This document shows, one piece after another, positions 36,525 to 50,000 of a stretch of 64,000 bases of DNA. The notes under the pieces are model-generated. The model made no database searches. It saw nothing but the letters and a program-made list of their open reading frames with translations, and had not been told where the DNA came from. Each line of letters opens with the position of its first letter. The first letter of the stretch is position 1. The stretch spans positions 434,001 to 498,000 of the forward strand of contig CAIIXF020000124.1 of NCBI GenBank assembly GCA_903813345.2, given 5' to 3'. The stretch is from Owenia fusiformis (taxonomy: Eukaryota > Annelida > Polychaeta > Sabellida > Oweniidae). Both the position numbers and the translations under genes were made by a program.

Positions 36525-38955
36525 TGTCAATTTTCCGACCAGTCGTACGTCACACTGGTACATGCCAGTCCTTTGCAATTTTGTGAGACGTTTAAGTATA
36601 TATTTTGGAGTATGCTCTTGAATGGATTTAATGAATGATGTTCCCGTTCGTGATATATTTTATATCTAATTCGTCTTAAATCTATAATGCAGTTTGTGCT
36701 CTGGAGAAAATGTCAATTTTCGGACCAGTCGTACGTAACGCTGGTGGCAGCATGATATTTGTTATTTAGTGAGATGTTTTAGGTTACATTTTTACATTTG
36801 CCCTACCGAGGACTTGTTGATTGGTCATTCTATTGGTGAGATATTGAGTATCTAATTTGTCATACAAGTCTGATTTACTTTGGGCTATGTGCGGAATGTC
36901 AATTTTCGGACCAGCTGTACATCGCACTGGTAGCAGCGACTAGTTTAATATATTGTGAGACGTTTATGTATATATTTTTACGTTTGCCAAAGGAGGGATG
37001 TATCGATTGACTTCTCTGTTAGGGGTATATATAATATCCAATTCGTCTTAAATCGCTTATGCAATTTGCGCTCTTGACGAAATGTCAATTTTCCGACCAG
37101 TCGTACATCACACTGGTACATGCCAGTCCTTTGCAATTTTGTGAGACGTTTAAGTATATATTTTGGAGTATGCTCTTGAATGGATTTAATGAATGATGTT
37201 CCCGTTCGTGATATATTTTATATCCAATTCGTCTTAAATCTATGATGCAGTTTGTGCTCTGGAGGAAATGTCAATTTTCGGACCAGTCGTACGTAACGCT
37301 GGTGGCAGCATGATATTTGTTATTTAGTGAGATGTTTCAGGATTTATTTTTACATTTGCGCTACCGAGGACTTGTTGATTGGTCATTCTATTCGTGAGAT
37401 ATTGAGTATCTAATTTTTCATACAAGTCTGATTTACTTTGGGCTATGTACGGAATGTCAATTTTCGGACCAGCTGTATATCGCACTGGTAGCAGCAACTA
37501 GTTTGATATATTGTGAGACGTTTATTTATATATTTTTACGTTTGCCAAAGGAGGGATGTATCGATTGACTTCTCTGCTAGGGGGAAATATAATATCCAAT
37601 TCGTCTTAAATCGCTTATGCAATTTGCGCTCTTGACGAAATGTCAATTTTCCGACCAGTCGTACGTTACACTGGTACATGCCAGTCCTTTGCAATTTTGT
37701 GAGACGTTTAAGTATATATTTTGGAGTATGTTCTTGAATGGATTTAATGAATGATGTTCCTGTTCGTGATATATTTTATATCTAATCCGTCTTAAATCTA
37801 TGATGCAGTTTGTGCTCTGGAGGAAATGTCAATTTTCGGACCAGTCGTACGTAACGCTGGTGGCAGCATGATATTTGTTATTTAGTGAGATGTTTCAGGA
37901 TACATTTTTACATTTGCCCTACCGAGGACTTGTTGATTAGTCATTCTATTCGTGAGATATTGAGTATCTAATTTGTCATACAAGTCTGATTTACTTTGGG
38001 CTATGTACGGAATGTCAATTTTCGGACCAGCTGTACATCGCACTGGTAGCAGCGACTAGTTTGATATATTGTGAGACGTTTATGTATATATTTTTACGTT
38101 TGCCAAAGGAGGGATGTATCGATTGACTTCTCTGTTAGGGGGATATATAATATCCCATTCGTCTTAAATTGCTTATGCAATTTGCGCTCTTGACGATCTG
38201 TCAATTTTCCGACCAGTCGTACGTCACACTGGTACATGCCAGTCCTTTGCAATTTTGTGAGACGTTTAAGTATATATTTTGCAGTATGCTCTTGAATGGA
38301 TTAAAAAATGATGTTCCCGTTCGTGATATATTTTATATCAAATTCGTCTTAAATCTATGATGCAGTTTGTGCTCTGGAGGAAATGTCAATTTTCGGACCA
38401 GTCGTACGTAACGCTGGTGGCAGCATGATATTTGTTATTTAGTGAGATGTTTCAGGATACATTTTTACATTGGCCCTACCGAGGACTTGTTGATTGGTCA
38501 TTCTTTTCGTGAGATATTGAGTATCTAATTTGTCATACAAGTCTGATTTACTTTGGGCTATGTACGGAATGTCAATTTTCGGACCAGCTGTACATCGCAC
38601 TGGTAGCAGCGACTAGTTTGATATATTGTGAGACGTTTATGTATATATTTTACGTTTGCAAAAGGAGGGATGTATCGATTTACTTCTCTGTTAGGGGGGA
38701 TATATAATATCCAATTCGTCTTAAATCGCTTATGCAATTTGCGCTCTTGACGAAATGTCAATTTTCCGACCAGTCGTACGTCACACTGGTACATGCCAGT
38801 CCTTTGCAATTTTGTGAGACGTTTAAGTATATATTTTGGAGTATGTTCTTGAATGGATTTAATAAATGATGTTCCCGTTCGTGATATATTTTATATCTAA
38901 TTCGTCTTAAATCTATGATGCAGTTTGTGCTCTGGAGGAAATGTCAATTTTCGGA
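36525..38955. repeat. 186-bp satellite in a three-monomer higher-order repeat
   Basis: Monomers begin 'tgtcaattttc(g/c)gaccag' at 36525, 36711, 36897, 37083, 37269, 37455, 37641, 37827, 38013, 38199, 38384, 38570, 38756 and 38942. Spacing is 186 bases with a single 185. Adjacent monomers are diverged, but every third is nearly identical. Type A carries 'cgtacgtcacactggtacat', B 'cgtaacgctggtggcagcat', and C 'gtacatcgcactggtagcag'. The higher-order unit is about 558 bases, with slightly more than four units. The array stops abruptly in monomer 14 at the LINE sequence. Confidence 0.97.
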
Positions 38956-38956
38956 T

Positions 38957-40660
38957 TTCGGGATTTTGTTTTAATTTTTTCAAAATTTTTTAAAATCAAC
39001 CATTTGTATAACCATAATATTGAGAGGTCTAAAAACATGTTGTGTATGCTATTTTGTTCCAACAAGGTTCCGAAAGACATTTTATTTCATTCTCAAGAAT
39101 GTTTCTGTTTTTTACAGAATATTTTATCAATACCTTTCCTTTGGAAACTAGGGAGTGTTTGCCCGATACATAAGAAAAATGGTAAAAATAACCTTAACAA
39201 TTATAGACCCATCTCTCTCCTTAGCATTGTTTCCCAAATCATTGAAAGAATAGACTATGATAAAATGTACAAGCACCTTATTGAAAACAATCTACTTTAC
39301 AAATACATGAAATATCAATCCGGATTTTTGAAGGGTCATTGCAACGAATTCCTACTTCGATTCATGATTTCAATTGGTCAAACTTTAGTAACGGTTTTGA
39401 TACTAGGTCCGTCTTTTTGGACATTTCAACTGCCTTTGATAGGATACCACACCATCTGTTAATACATAAGCTGAAAGCATACGGTTTTTCGGGAAATATT
39501 TTGAATTTCATTACCTCATATCTCTCTAATAGTAAAATAAAGGTCACAATAAATGGTAAGTCATCTCAAACATCCCCTGACAACTATATGAATTGCAGTG
39601 TCCCTCAAGGAAGTATCCTTGGGCCGTTATTCTTCCTAATCTATATAAATGACCTCCTGATACTTTATCTTCAAAATGCTTTATTCATATACGCTGATGA
39701 TACATCAATGATTTTGCCAACAAAGCCAAATGACCACCTATCTCACACTCAACTCCAAAACGATATCTAAAAGGTAGAAAATTGGTCTGATATCTGGAAA
39801 CTTGAATTCAAGCCAGAGAAAAGCAAAGAGTTGATTTTTTCAAAGAACAGTAATGTAAACAATTATCCCCCAATTGTGTTAAATGGTCATGCGATTACTA
39901 GAACCGACATTCATAAACACCTTGGCTACTACTTTGACAATAGCGTATGTGGTTTAGCTCTCATTAACTATTTAGTCTCTAAGATTCGGACAGCTCTTAT
40001 CCAATGAAAGATCTGAAGGGAAGACTGAAGTCCAAACATCCCAATACCATGTATAATGCCTATATCCAGTCACTTTTTGACTACTGCGATATCCTTTACG
40101 ACGGCGCAAACCAAATTGACTTAAAAAAGATCAGTAGTTTACAGTACCAAGCTGGCCTAATTGTGTCTGGACCTCTCTTAAAGGGAGACTAAAAAATCCA
40201 AATGTCCCTTAACATTCTAAATCGCAGGCAAGAGATGTATCTCAACAGAGCCAGAGTCCACCTTATCCTGAAGACCCAGTTGATATCTCATAATTGGAAT
40301 AATGTTGACTCGCCAAATTGCGAGTGTGGGTCACCCAAGACCTTTAGACACTTATTTGCTGCCCCTTAAAAATAAATAAACTCCATCAATTCAATGAAGC
40401 CATTCAGTTAATTGTGAATGAAATAACACTTTATAAGACCCAACAAGACAAAAATGAACTATATCTCTTTGGTGATCCTGAACACACCCATGATAAATTA
40501 GACAATCTATTCCCGTTGACATCAATATTTCTTCTTGAAAACTGTTAAGGCTGCATTCATACATAATCGTAATCCGACTAACTTAGACCCCACCTACTCA
40601 AGCCCTCAGTGTAATTGGTCGCCCAATCTTTGTTGCAGCAGGTCCCCAAAAGTACCCATC
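38957..40660 (+). mobile_element. decayed non-LTR retrotransposon (LINE) reverse transcriptase
   Basis: Plus-strand reverse transcriptase of the Jockey/CR1/L2 kind in at least three frames. The first frame has GSVCPIHKKNGKNNLNNYRP and ISLLSIVSQIIER. After a frameshift near 39340 come VFLDISTAFDRIPHHLL, SVPQGSILGPLFFLIYINDL and the catalytic YADDTSM (about 39690). Stops occur near 39770 and 40190. A C-terminal thumb and a zinc-knuckle-like CECGSPKTFRHLF (about 40320-40360) follow. The 5' side lacks the endonuclease and gag-like ORF. Dead copy. Confidence 0.9.
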
Positions 40661-40754
40661 ATTTATAACATGCCAGATCCCTCCTGGTGAATACTACTTT
40701 GCATCAAAACTACATCATTATTTTTGTTACAAATCAGGTAATAGTGACACCGTA

Positions 40755-41090
40755 CATCTAAAGTATATGACGGTATATTTTGTCACTGAACGTTGTAAAT
40801 GGTTAGGCGTGATTCAACGTCAGGCGTAGCCTTTCATTATGATGATAAAAACATCGCTGAAAGTTGTGCCCTGAGTCCAGTTATCGTTCTTTTACAAAAA
40901 TGTACGTGTACCTTTACGATATAATAGTCGACAGACTTCAAGAATCGTGAGTGCACATTTCTTGCCATTTTGTTCTCTGTCAAAGCGACATCTTTTAATG
41001 CGGACAATGAATTGCAGATGAAGAATAGAAACTACATTGGATATTTGGCAATATTTTAGGTAACTAAAACACTTTTTGAATATCCAATAC
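40755..41090. repeat. dispersed repeat, partner of 33500-34780
   Basis: Shares 'cggtatattttgtcactg' and 'ggttaggcgtg' with 33520-33560. Further on, 'gacatcttttaatgcg' and 'actaaaacactttttg' resemble 34650-34780. Old and diverged. Confidence 0.5.
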
Positions 41091-42229
41091 TATGAATGTA
41101 ACTTGTCTAAAACCTTCGTTTATGCTTTATCTTATAATAATGAATAGCAGGGCTTGTGCTTGTGCAGGTAAAATGCATACTACAATGGCAACAGGACAAA
41201 CCTTGCAAAAACATTTCTGCAAAAAAAATTTGCAATGTGTGAAAATAACCTTAAGCAAATGACTCAATGAATTGTGGGTAATTTAATGTACTCTTAGACT
41301 TTGAATTCTGGCTTCTGCTATCATGCAAAGTCGGATACAAATTCAAATGCTTAAAGCCCCCGATAAATCGGGCTACGTATACCGCCGTGTTTACATTAGG
41401 GGATTAGAAGAGTTTATTTTTACTTTAGGTATGCAAGCAATATCAATATTTGGCCTTCATGCATGTACTCGTGTGTACAATCAGCATGCCCTTCAATATT
41501 ATATAAGCCAGGCTATTCAAGTACAACATAATGTACACTATTTATGTGTGTACAACATGGGAATACAATTCCCTGGGAAACAAAACACAAATACTTTTTA
41601 TATGTTCAAAATGAGCCATTTGATTGATGCATACACTTAATACCTTCATATATAAACATCTACATAGTATATCTAATAGTCATTTTCAATTCCAATGGTG
41701 AAACTTGCCTGGTTACGATTATACGGGAAATCAGCACGGGACGATAGTTGTTCACCTTCCTGGCTTACCTCTGAAGCCTGTACCCTGTAATCTCTTTATA
41801 TAGGTTAGCGAGAGCGCTGCGCCTGCGCAGTTTTAAACTTTGGCGCACACTTTAAAATTGTCATTTCATGTCAAAGTTTATTAGCCAAAAATAAAATAAT
41901 TGGCTATAAGTAATAACTTTTGATTTCATTTTTATGATGCAAATGTCATCTTTGGTACGGAAGTCACAAAATGGTTTGTATCCGAAATTTACATATTTTT
42001 ACAATATGATCGCCAGAATACAAAGAATGTAATATTTCTATATAATCATAAAATTGATGTCAATATTTCACCGTTTCGTAATACTATTACTAATAGTATG
42101 TTGAATAGCAAACAGTCAATGTACAAGTGTAGTGAGTTTACGACCTCGGTGTGCTCCTGGTATAGTGATCGCCTTTGGTCAGACAATCGCTTTCAGAATA
42201 TGAAGTAATTCATTCATATATTTAGTAAG
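41091..42229. other. intergenic, no gene seen
   Basis: Downstream of the coiled-coil gene on its strand. A plus-strand frame at 41323-41640 shows no recognisable motif and no flanking splice logic. 'actttggcgcac' near 41838 also occurs near 24690 and 33023. Confidence 0.35.
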
Positions 42230-42235
42230 TTTATT
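42230..42235 (-). promoter_or_regulatory. polyadenylation signal of the coiled-coil gene
   Basis: AATAAA on the reverse strand, about 43 bases after the predicted TAG at 42278-42280. The position supports the terminal exon call. Confidence 0.6.
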
Positions 42236-42277
42236 TTACACTGTTCGTCCTGCAAATACCACAGATCCATGTCTACA

Positions 42278-42392
42278 CTAAATACTAAATGCATCGGACA
42301 CAACCCCAGAGTCGATAGTTAGTGTATCAGCGTCATCACTTGTGGCCAAGTCCTTCTCTGTCTGGTATTTCTTCCCATAACAACCCGCAGAG
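42278..42392 (-). CDS. coiled-coil gene terminal exon
   Basis: Acceptor 'ctgtacttcag' (reverse strand), phase 2 in. It encodes SAGCYGKKYQTEKDLATSD, then DADTLTIDSGVVSDAFSI and TAG. AATAAA lies 43 bases downstream. Frame matches the AG end of the preceding exon. Confidence 0.7.
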
Positions 42393-44065
42393 CTGAAGTA
42401 CAGAAAAATTCATTTCATACAACCACCAAGGAGTAATCTCAGGGAAAAACTTTTTTAAATGAGATCATGATTAATGTACTTTCTGCGAGGCTCATGGTGG
42501 TATTAAAAGTAGCAATTAAACATCATATCTTACAACCGTGATTACCTAAGTGCCTAATACATACCTGTAGGGATTTGGTTGTTTCTCCTGGTTATTTTCT
42601 TTCATTTGTTTCTTATCGCTTACAGCAGACTGAGACCTCCACAAAGACCCACCAATGCTGTAGTACAAAGAAACAAAAAGTCAATATACATGTAAGATCT
42701 CAATGTATGAACAATGTATACTGAGTGAAAATTTCAGCCAGATTGACTGAGATGCAAATATTTTAGAGGAATTTTGCAAGAACTTTATGAACACCCTGTA
42801 AGAAGGCCATGTTGTCTCTAGCATAACTTTTTTTTGTCAAGCGATTTGGCAATTAATCCTACTTACGCCGCAGCATTAGAGGCTGGGTCTTGCAGAATCT
42901 TTTCAAGTCGTTCAAGGTTTGACATTGCAACCTTATATGTTTCCTCAGTATGCTGTATCATATTTTGTCTTAACTGTGTGTTTGTATCCACTGTTTTGAT
43001 ATATCCCTGGAGGTCACTGTGGATAATTTTATTTAGGATATAAAAAATGTATATTGGACAACCAATGTTCATATAAGAGCTTTCATATCTCCCCTGCCCC
43101 ATTCATGATGAAAATGATAAAGTAATTTCAAATCATAAACTTAAACAAAGTTGTAGCTATTCTCTATCAATACTATGTATGATTTAATGTATTAAACTCC
43201 ATTTGAGTACATGTGTCTAAAGTTTACGGACAAAATTTGGCATTTTTAGCATTCTGCTTTTAGCAGTATCATTTAATTTTCCACAATTATAATTCTTTGA
43301 TGATAGATTGATATATGGTTTTTTATTGAATCTGTCTTCTTTGATTTAAGTTTAATAGAAAATGTATGTAAGACAACGAATGTTTTATTGGAGGTCTAAG
43401 ATCTCCCCTCCACCATTTAATAAGAAAACCAACAAAAAATAGAATTAAGAAATATTATTAAGCTCTTTAAAAAACTGTGCATTGATTTAAATTTTGAAGA
43501 GCACTACCGTGATCAAACATATATTGACTTACGTGTGGCACGAACCAGACTTATGAAGAAACAAAAAGAAAAATGGCATCAGGAAATTCTTGAACAACGT
43601 AAATTACGTACATATGTTACTTTTAAAACAGACTTTAAACCAGATCAATTCATTTTATGTGACTTGCCAAGAGGCACTAGATCACTGATTTCACAATTTC
43701 GGTATGGAATTCTACCTTTGCATATTGAAACTGGTAGATTTGTAAATACCAATGTAAATGAGCGTTTTTGTAACATTTGTAAGTCGGGTGAAATTGAAGA
43801 TGAAAAGCATTTTATTTTTGATTGTAGTGCATATAGGAAAAAAAGAAATGAGTTCTTTGAAAAATTGGAAATAGAGAGTCTGACTTTAAGTGACATTTTT
43901 AAAAGTAAAAGATATACTAAGATGTTTGGTCAGTATTTAATTGACATAATGCAGATCAGGAAAGACTTTATTTTTAAACAATAACTAGTTATTTTAAAAT
44001 GTTCAAATGTGTCTCATAAGCCCAGATAGGGCTGGTTGTATGATATGATACAAGTGACACTTTAA

Positions 44066-44096
<31 letters not shown>

Positions 44097-47000
44097 AGTT
44101 AATATTCTTAAATATATCAAATAGGCATTATGGACATGCATAAAATGAATGTGGATATGACTCAATCCGAAAAGCAGTTTTAATTTGTGCGGCCAATGTT
44201 GACGGACGGACCAACGGACGGACGCCTGGTCGATCCCATAGGCTCACTGTGTGAGCCAATAAGCACTAGTGCCAAAGGGAAAGGACTAAAAGTTGTAATG
44301 AAACTAAGCAAGAAAAAGCAAACTCTAAGTGCATACCAGTCAAAAAAACAAACCCCATATAGCCCAAAACCATGATCTAACGTGAAAAGAAACAATTTCT
44401 AATACCCCTTTCGACAATCCAAGACCAGAAGACCAATGGACATTTCATTCATACTGAAGTCATTACAATACATGTTGAAGAAAAAACTAGAAATTGATAG
44501 CCAATACTGATAACCTCAAAAATAGTTGTAGATACAAGTACTCATACAAGATAGAGCATTCAGTCTCAAATGATGTTGGATAGATAAAATCCAGTCTCCA
44601 AGTCCATAAGCGTTTCAAAGGGTCAACATCCATTCTATTTCTCAACCATTAATGCCATAGCCGGGATCCACCTCAAAAGGTGCCAAGTGAAAATATTGTG
44701 AGCGCCAATGTCTCAAACAAGATAAGCTTTTCAAAAGTTGCACACAACCATTTATCTTAAATGGACGCACCAATTTTTGTGTGCCGCTGTTGTAAAAGCG
44801 TAGTTTCCATATAAAAAATAATAATGATAAGCAAACTAAAATAAAAAATGGCACATAAATGGGCAAAATGACCAATTTTTCACTTTCAGCAATAGTTGTT
44901 TATATTTTTAGTTGAATGGTGATTAGTTGATATATTTAAGATCATATATATTCAATTATGTGTCTTGTTATCTTCAAAGCACAGACAATGTGATTTAAAC
45001 ACAAATATACATATTAGAGATAAAATTACTACACTACCATATTAAAAGATTACTCAAAATAGAATCGTACAAAATACTTTTGTTACGATGTGCACTTGTG
45101 TTGTTTATTGCCACATGGACAGGTGGACAGGTAGTAGAATTCAACCCTTGACTAGAAACTGTATTTGCAATTTTCTCTGCATACAAACTCACTTAACATT
45201 GAATTCCTTTGTCTTGGCTGCGGCACTGTAGTAGACATGGGCCATAGGGAGAGTGTCAACTTCTTCATGAACAGTATTTGATAGATTGTCTATAAGTTGC
45301 AACTGTCAGTTTTGCAAACTTCAATAGCAGCTCTGCCATAAGTGAAATTCACCCCATTTTAGAGATACAGTAACATTGCTTCACAAACCAAAGACAAACA
45401 GCTTACCATTTGTAATCCTTTCCAAAATCATCTTGTTGGCTGTTCTTCATTTCACAATGTTTGCATTTACCAAAATATCCCCAAGCCCAATATCCTTCAT
45501 GAACTTCCTACGGTAATTAGACCACCCTTAGGTGTAATATGTAAATCACCAAGCCTTTGACAACATTGCAATTGATACGAGGGAATTCAACCAATATGGC
45601 TTGATCACTGGTTATAATTATCACACTACTATACCCCATTACTTTAAAATATATTCCAAGTGTTGTACTACATTGTATAGATTTATGAGCAGTTTGCAAC
45701 GTATTATTACCAGAAAAGCCCAATGGACAAAGATAGAGAATACTCGCCCCATTTGCAACTCAACTATAATGTCTAATTTTTAGACTTTTATACTTATGAA
45801 GTTCCTGAAACATCTGAAAATATCAAGTATTGATCTAGAATAGCTACAACTTTGTTAAAGTCTATACTTTGAAATTGTTTGGTTTTCATATTTATGGTTA
45901 TTTTTTCCAAAATAAATGGGGTAGGGGAGATATGTAAGCCCTAATATAACGACAGGCTGTCAAATATATATATATATATATATATATTTAAATACCTTAA
46001 ATCAAAGTAGGCAGGTAAAAGAACAGATTTGATCAAGAATCCATCAACCAATCAGCATAAAACTCAAGATACTTAAGTATAAGGAATTATATGTTATTGC
46101 TGAAAGCGAAAATGATGAAAAATTCCAAACTTTGTCCTCAAATGTCTAATTTCTAGACACTAGTATACCAATGAAGCTCATGAAACATTAATTATAACAT
46201 TCAATAACATTCAATATACATTAGTATATTGCTATTGAACAGCTACAACTTCATTAAAGTTTATAATTTCAAGTTATTTTTTCACATTTTACGGTTATTT
46301 TCCATAATAAATGGGGTAGAGGAGATCTGAAAGCTCTAATGTGAACATTGTTTGTCCACTATACATTTTCTATACCTTAAATGGAAGAAGACATGTACAA
46401 GAACAGATTTGATTGAAAATGCAACAACCAGACAGCATAAAACTCAAGATATGAGGAACTATATATTACTGCTGAAAGGGAAAATGATAAAAAAAGCCAA
46501 GTTTTGTCCTTAAATGTCTCATTTTTAGCGACTTATATACCGATTAAGGTATACTGCTGAAATATCGTAAAAACATTAAATAAAACATAATATTGATATA
46601 GAACAGCTACAACTTTATTAAAGTTTATAATTTCAAGTCATTTTATTTTTTCATATTTTTCGGTAATTTTCCATAACAAATGGGGTAGGGGAGATCTGAA
46701 AGCTCTCATACGAACATTGGTTGTCCACTATACATTTTCAATACCCTAAATGGAAGAATACATGTACAAGCACAGATGTAATCAAAAATGCAACAACCAG
46801 TCAGCATTAAACTCAAGATATGAGGAACTATATGTTATTGCTGAAAGCGAAAATGAGCTTAAAATGCCAAATTTTGTCCTTAAATGTCTCATTTTTAGCT
46901 TCTTATATTCCGATAAAGGTTCTGAAATATCTTTGATATAGAATAGCTACAACTTTGTTAAAGTTTATAATTTCAAGTCATTTTATTACATCATATTTTT

Positions 47001-50000
47001 CGGTAATTTTCAATAACAAATAGGGTAGGGGAGATCTGAAAGCTCTCAAACGAACATTGGTTGCCCACTATACATTTTCAATACCTTAAATGGAAGAATA
47101 CATGTACAAGCACAGATGTAATCAAAAATGCAACAACCAGTCAGCATTAAACTCAAGATATAAGGAACTATATGTTATTGCTGAAAGCGAAAATGAGCTT
47201 AAAATGCCAAATTTTGTCCTTAAATGTCACATTTCTAGACCCAAGTATACTAATGAAGGTCCTGAAACATCTGAGAAACCTTACATAACACAAAATATTG
47301 ATATAGAATAGCTACAACTTTGTTTGAGTTGAAAATTTTGACTTTTTGAAGTTTCCATTGTAGCTAATTTTTTTCTCTAAAAAATCAAGGTATGTCTTCT
47401 TCGGACCAGTATTTTGATATGTTCACAAGAGTTATATGCTTCGCAGGCGAAATCCCTTATGCAGGACACCCTATTAGAATAAAAAATACACAGCAATTCC
47501 ATCCAGCTCTCCAAGTCATTTTTTCTTAGAAAATTATCCACCCCGAGTATTGACCCTAAAGCTGACAGAAGGTCAAATCTGTTTTTTTCCATAATAACTT
47601 TTTGCAAGAAACAATACCATACCATTTAATAGCCATAGATAAAAGACATATTCATTATTTAGTACAAAAATAAGTAAATGGAGGAAGTCGGGAGTTATTT
47701 ACAGGGGGGCGATTTGATATGAGGAATGTCGCAAGGATATTTCATCAGAGGTCAAGAGTAACATATACCACAAAAATCACCTGATGGATGTAAAAACAAT
47801 AAACAATTTTGGAAATATTGAGAATACATGCATAACATGTATATAACTGTTGAAACATGAAAAATGATGACTAAAAATAACACTGGAAGTCCTTTCATAA
47901 ATCAATTGGTAACTGTTATCACTGTTCCTTTCCCTTTGAGAGTACTTTACTCAACAATGGATTGGATTTAATTTCCTTGGGAATATATACCCGGGATGAT
48001 AGTATTATGGAATTAAATGCCATATTAATACAACTTTTCTCAGGGATCTATTTTGTTTTTTCGTTCTCTTCTCTGTTTATTTCCCAGGGAAAACATGTTA
48101 ATATGGAATAAATAGAGGTTATTTAATGGGAGGGACGGAATAAGGATTCTAATGAACGCGTTTAAAATAGAATGAAAAAACCCAAAATAGATCTCTAAGA
48201 AAAGTTCTATTAATACGGGATTTTATTCCATAATACTACTGTTTTCCCAGGGAAATAGGAAGGAATAAAAATCGTATTGAATCGTGTTACATGAAAAAAT
48301 TGTATTGTCCACGGAAAAAAATCGTATTGGAGCGTATTGTACGAAAAATAGTATTGTCCTCGGGAAAATCATATTGCAAGAAAAAGTCGTGTTGTCTCCG
48401 AGAAAAATCGTATTGGAGCATGTTTATTATGGAATAAATCAGTTATTTCTGGTCGGGATTGAATATGTGATTATTCCTCGGAAAATATGATATTGCACTC
48501 CATTGGTCAATATCATATTGTCCCTCGGAAAAAAAACATATTCAATCCCTCCCAGTAAATAACATATATTTGGCTGATATGGAATTCAATACGGAATCCA
48601 ATACGGGATCTGATACGGGATTTTGGCTGATACGAGATATGATACATTTTTTGTATATCAATTCTATTCCCTGTTTATTTTCCAGGGAAAACAAGTTATT
48701 ATTGAATATATAGAGGTTATTTAATTGGAGGAATGGAATATGAATTCTATTCAAAGGGAAAATATGATATTGACCTAGGAAAATATAATATTGACCAAGG
48801 GCGATAGAGTGTCAATATGATATTTCCGAGGCCTTTATCATATTTTCTCAAGGAAAAAAATCATATTCCATCACAACCATTAATAACCTATTTATTCTAA
48901 AGTAAAACTGAAGAGAAATTACCGGGAATAGTTAAGTTCTGATACGGATTCCGAGACGCGATTTTTGCTGATACGGGATCCAATACGGGATTTTGGCTGA
49001 TACGGGATCTTATACAGGATTTTTGAATATCAATTCTATTCCCCGTTATTTTCCCGGGGAAAACATGTTATTATGGAACAATACATATAATACCATAATT
49101 TTTTAATGGATCTCTTGGTATTTTGTAATGATATATCATATTTTTATCCACTCATAGATATATTATATTTGATAAGCATGTGAATATTGATATCAGATTA
49201 GTGGATTAAGAATCATCTCTTATAAATTATAGGATATCCTCTCTGTATCCGATGGTTTATTTCCCGTTCGAGTGACTCACCCAGGGTCACAGCAGCCCCC
49301 ACATGTCAGCAGCCCCCATAAAATGCTAAATACCTGTATATATTGATGGTTTAACCTTGACTGATTCTTGAATTGAAGTGAACTTGTCCAAAGGCCTTGT
49401 AACTCCAAATACCTAGATATTCACCTTTGACAGTGAGATGACCTTGACCCACAAACATTGACTTTGACCTTAGGTCCCCTAAATCTGAGTCGCCAGGGGT
49501 AACAGTATCCTTAAGTGTCTCAAAACATCAAATACTTAGATATCGACCTTTGACCTTGAGATGACATTGACCCATTAACATTTACCTTGACCTCAGGTCA
49601 CCTAACCATGGGTCGCCTAGGGTCACAACAGCCACTGGGCTCTTTAAACTCCAAATATCTAGATATTGACCTGTGACCTTGGAATGACCTTGACCGCAGG
49701 ACACCTAATATTGGGTCGCCAAGGGTCATAGCAGCCCCAAAGGTTATTAAAACAAACGCCAAATATTTAGATATACACTTTGACCTTGAGATGACCTTGA
49801 TTCATAAACACTGGCGTTGACCTCAACTCACCTAATCAATGAATACCTAGATATTGACCATTGGCCTATGAATGACATTAACCTCAGGTGACCTTACCCT
49901 TGGTCATCAAGGGTCACAGCACATCCCAAGGAATGACATTGACCTCAGGTTACCTAAAAATTGATCAACAAGGGTCATTACAGCCCCCGGATGCATGAAA

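Noticed and set aside
38558-38809. Reverse-strand frame across satellite monomers
   Set aside because: Repeated peptide simply reflects the 186-bp period (divisible by 3).
36525-38955. Regular spacing suggesting a CRISPR array
   Set aside because: Whole 186-bp monomers are repeated without unique spacers, and the genome is clearly eukaryotic. It is a satellite.
46750-47311. Two near-identical MEEYMYKHR... open frames
   Set aside because: They are two units of the same tandem repeat. Similar frames are absent or broken in the other units.
47377-47625. Reverse-strand frame with balanced amino-acid composition
   Set aside because: No recognised family and no convincing acceptor or donor. It could be an old exon or element remnant but is not supportable.
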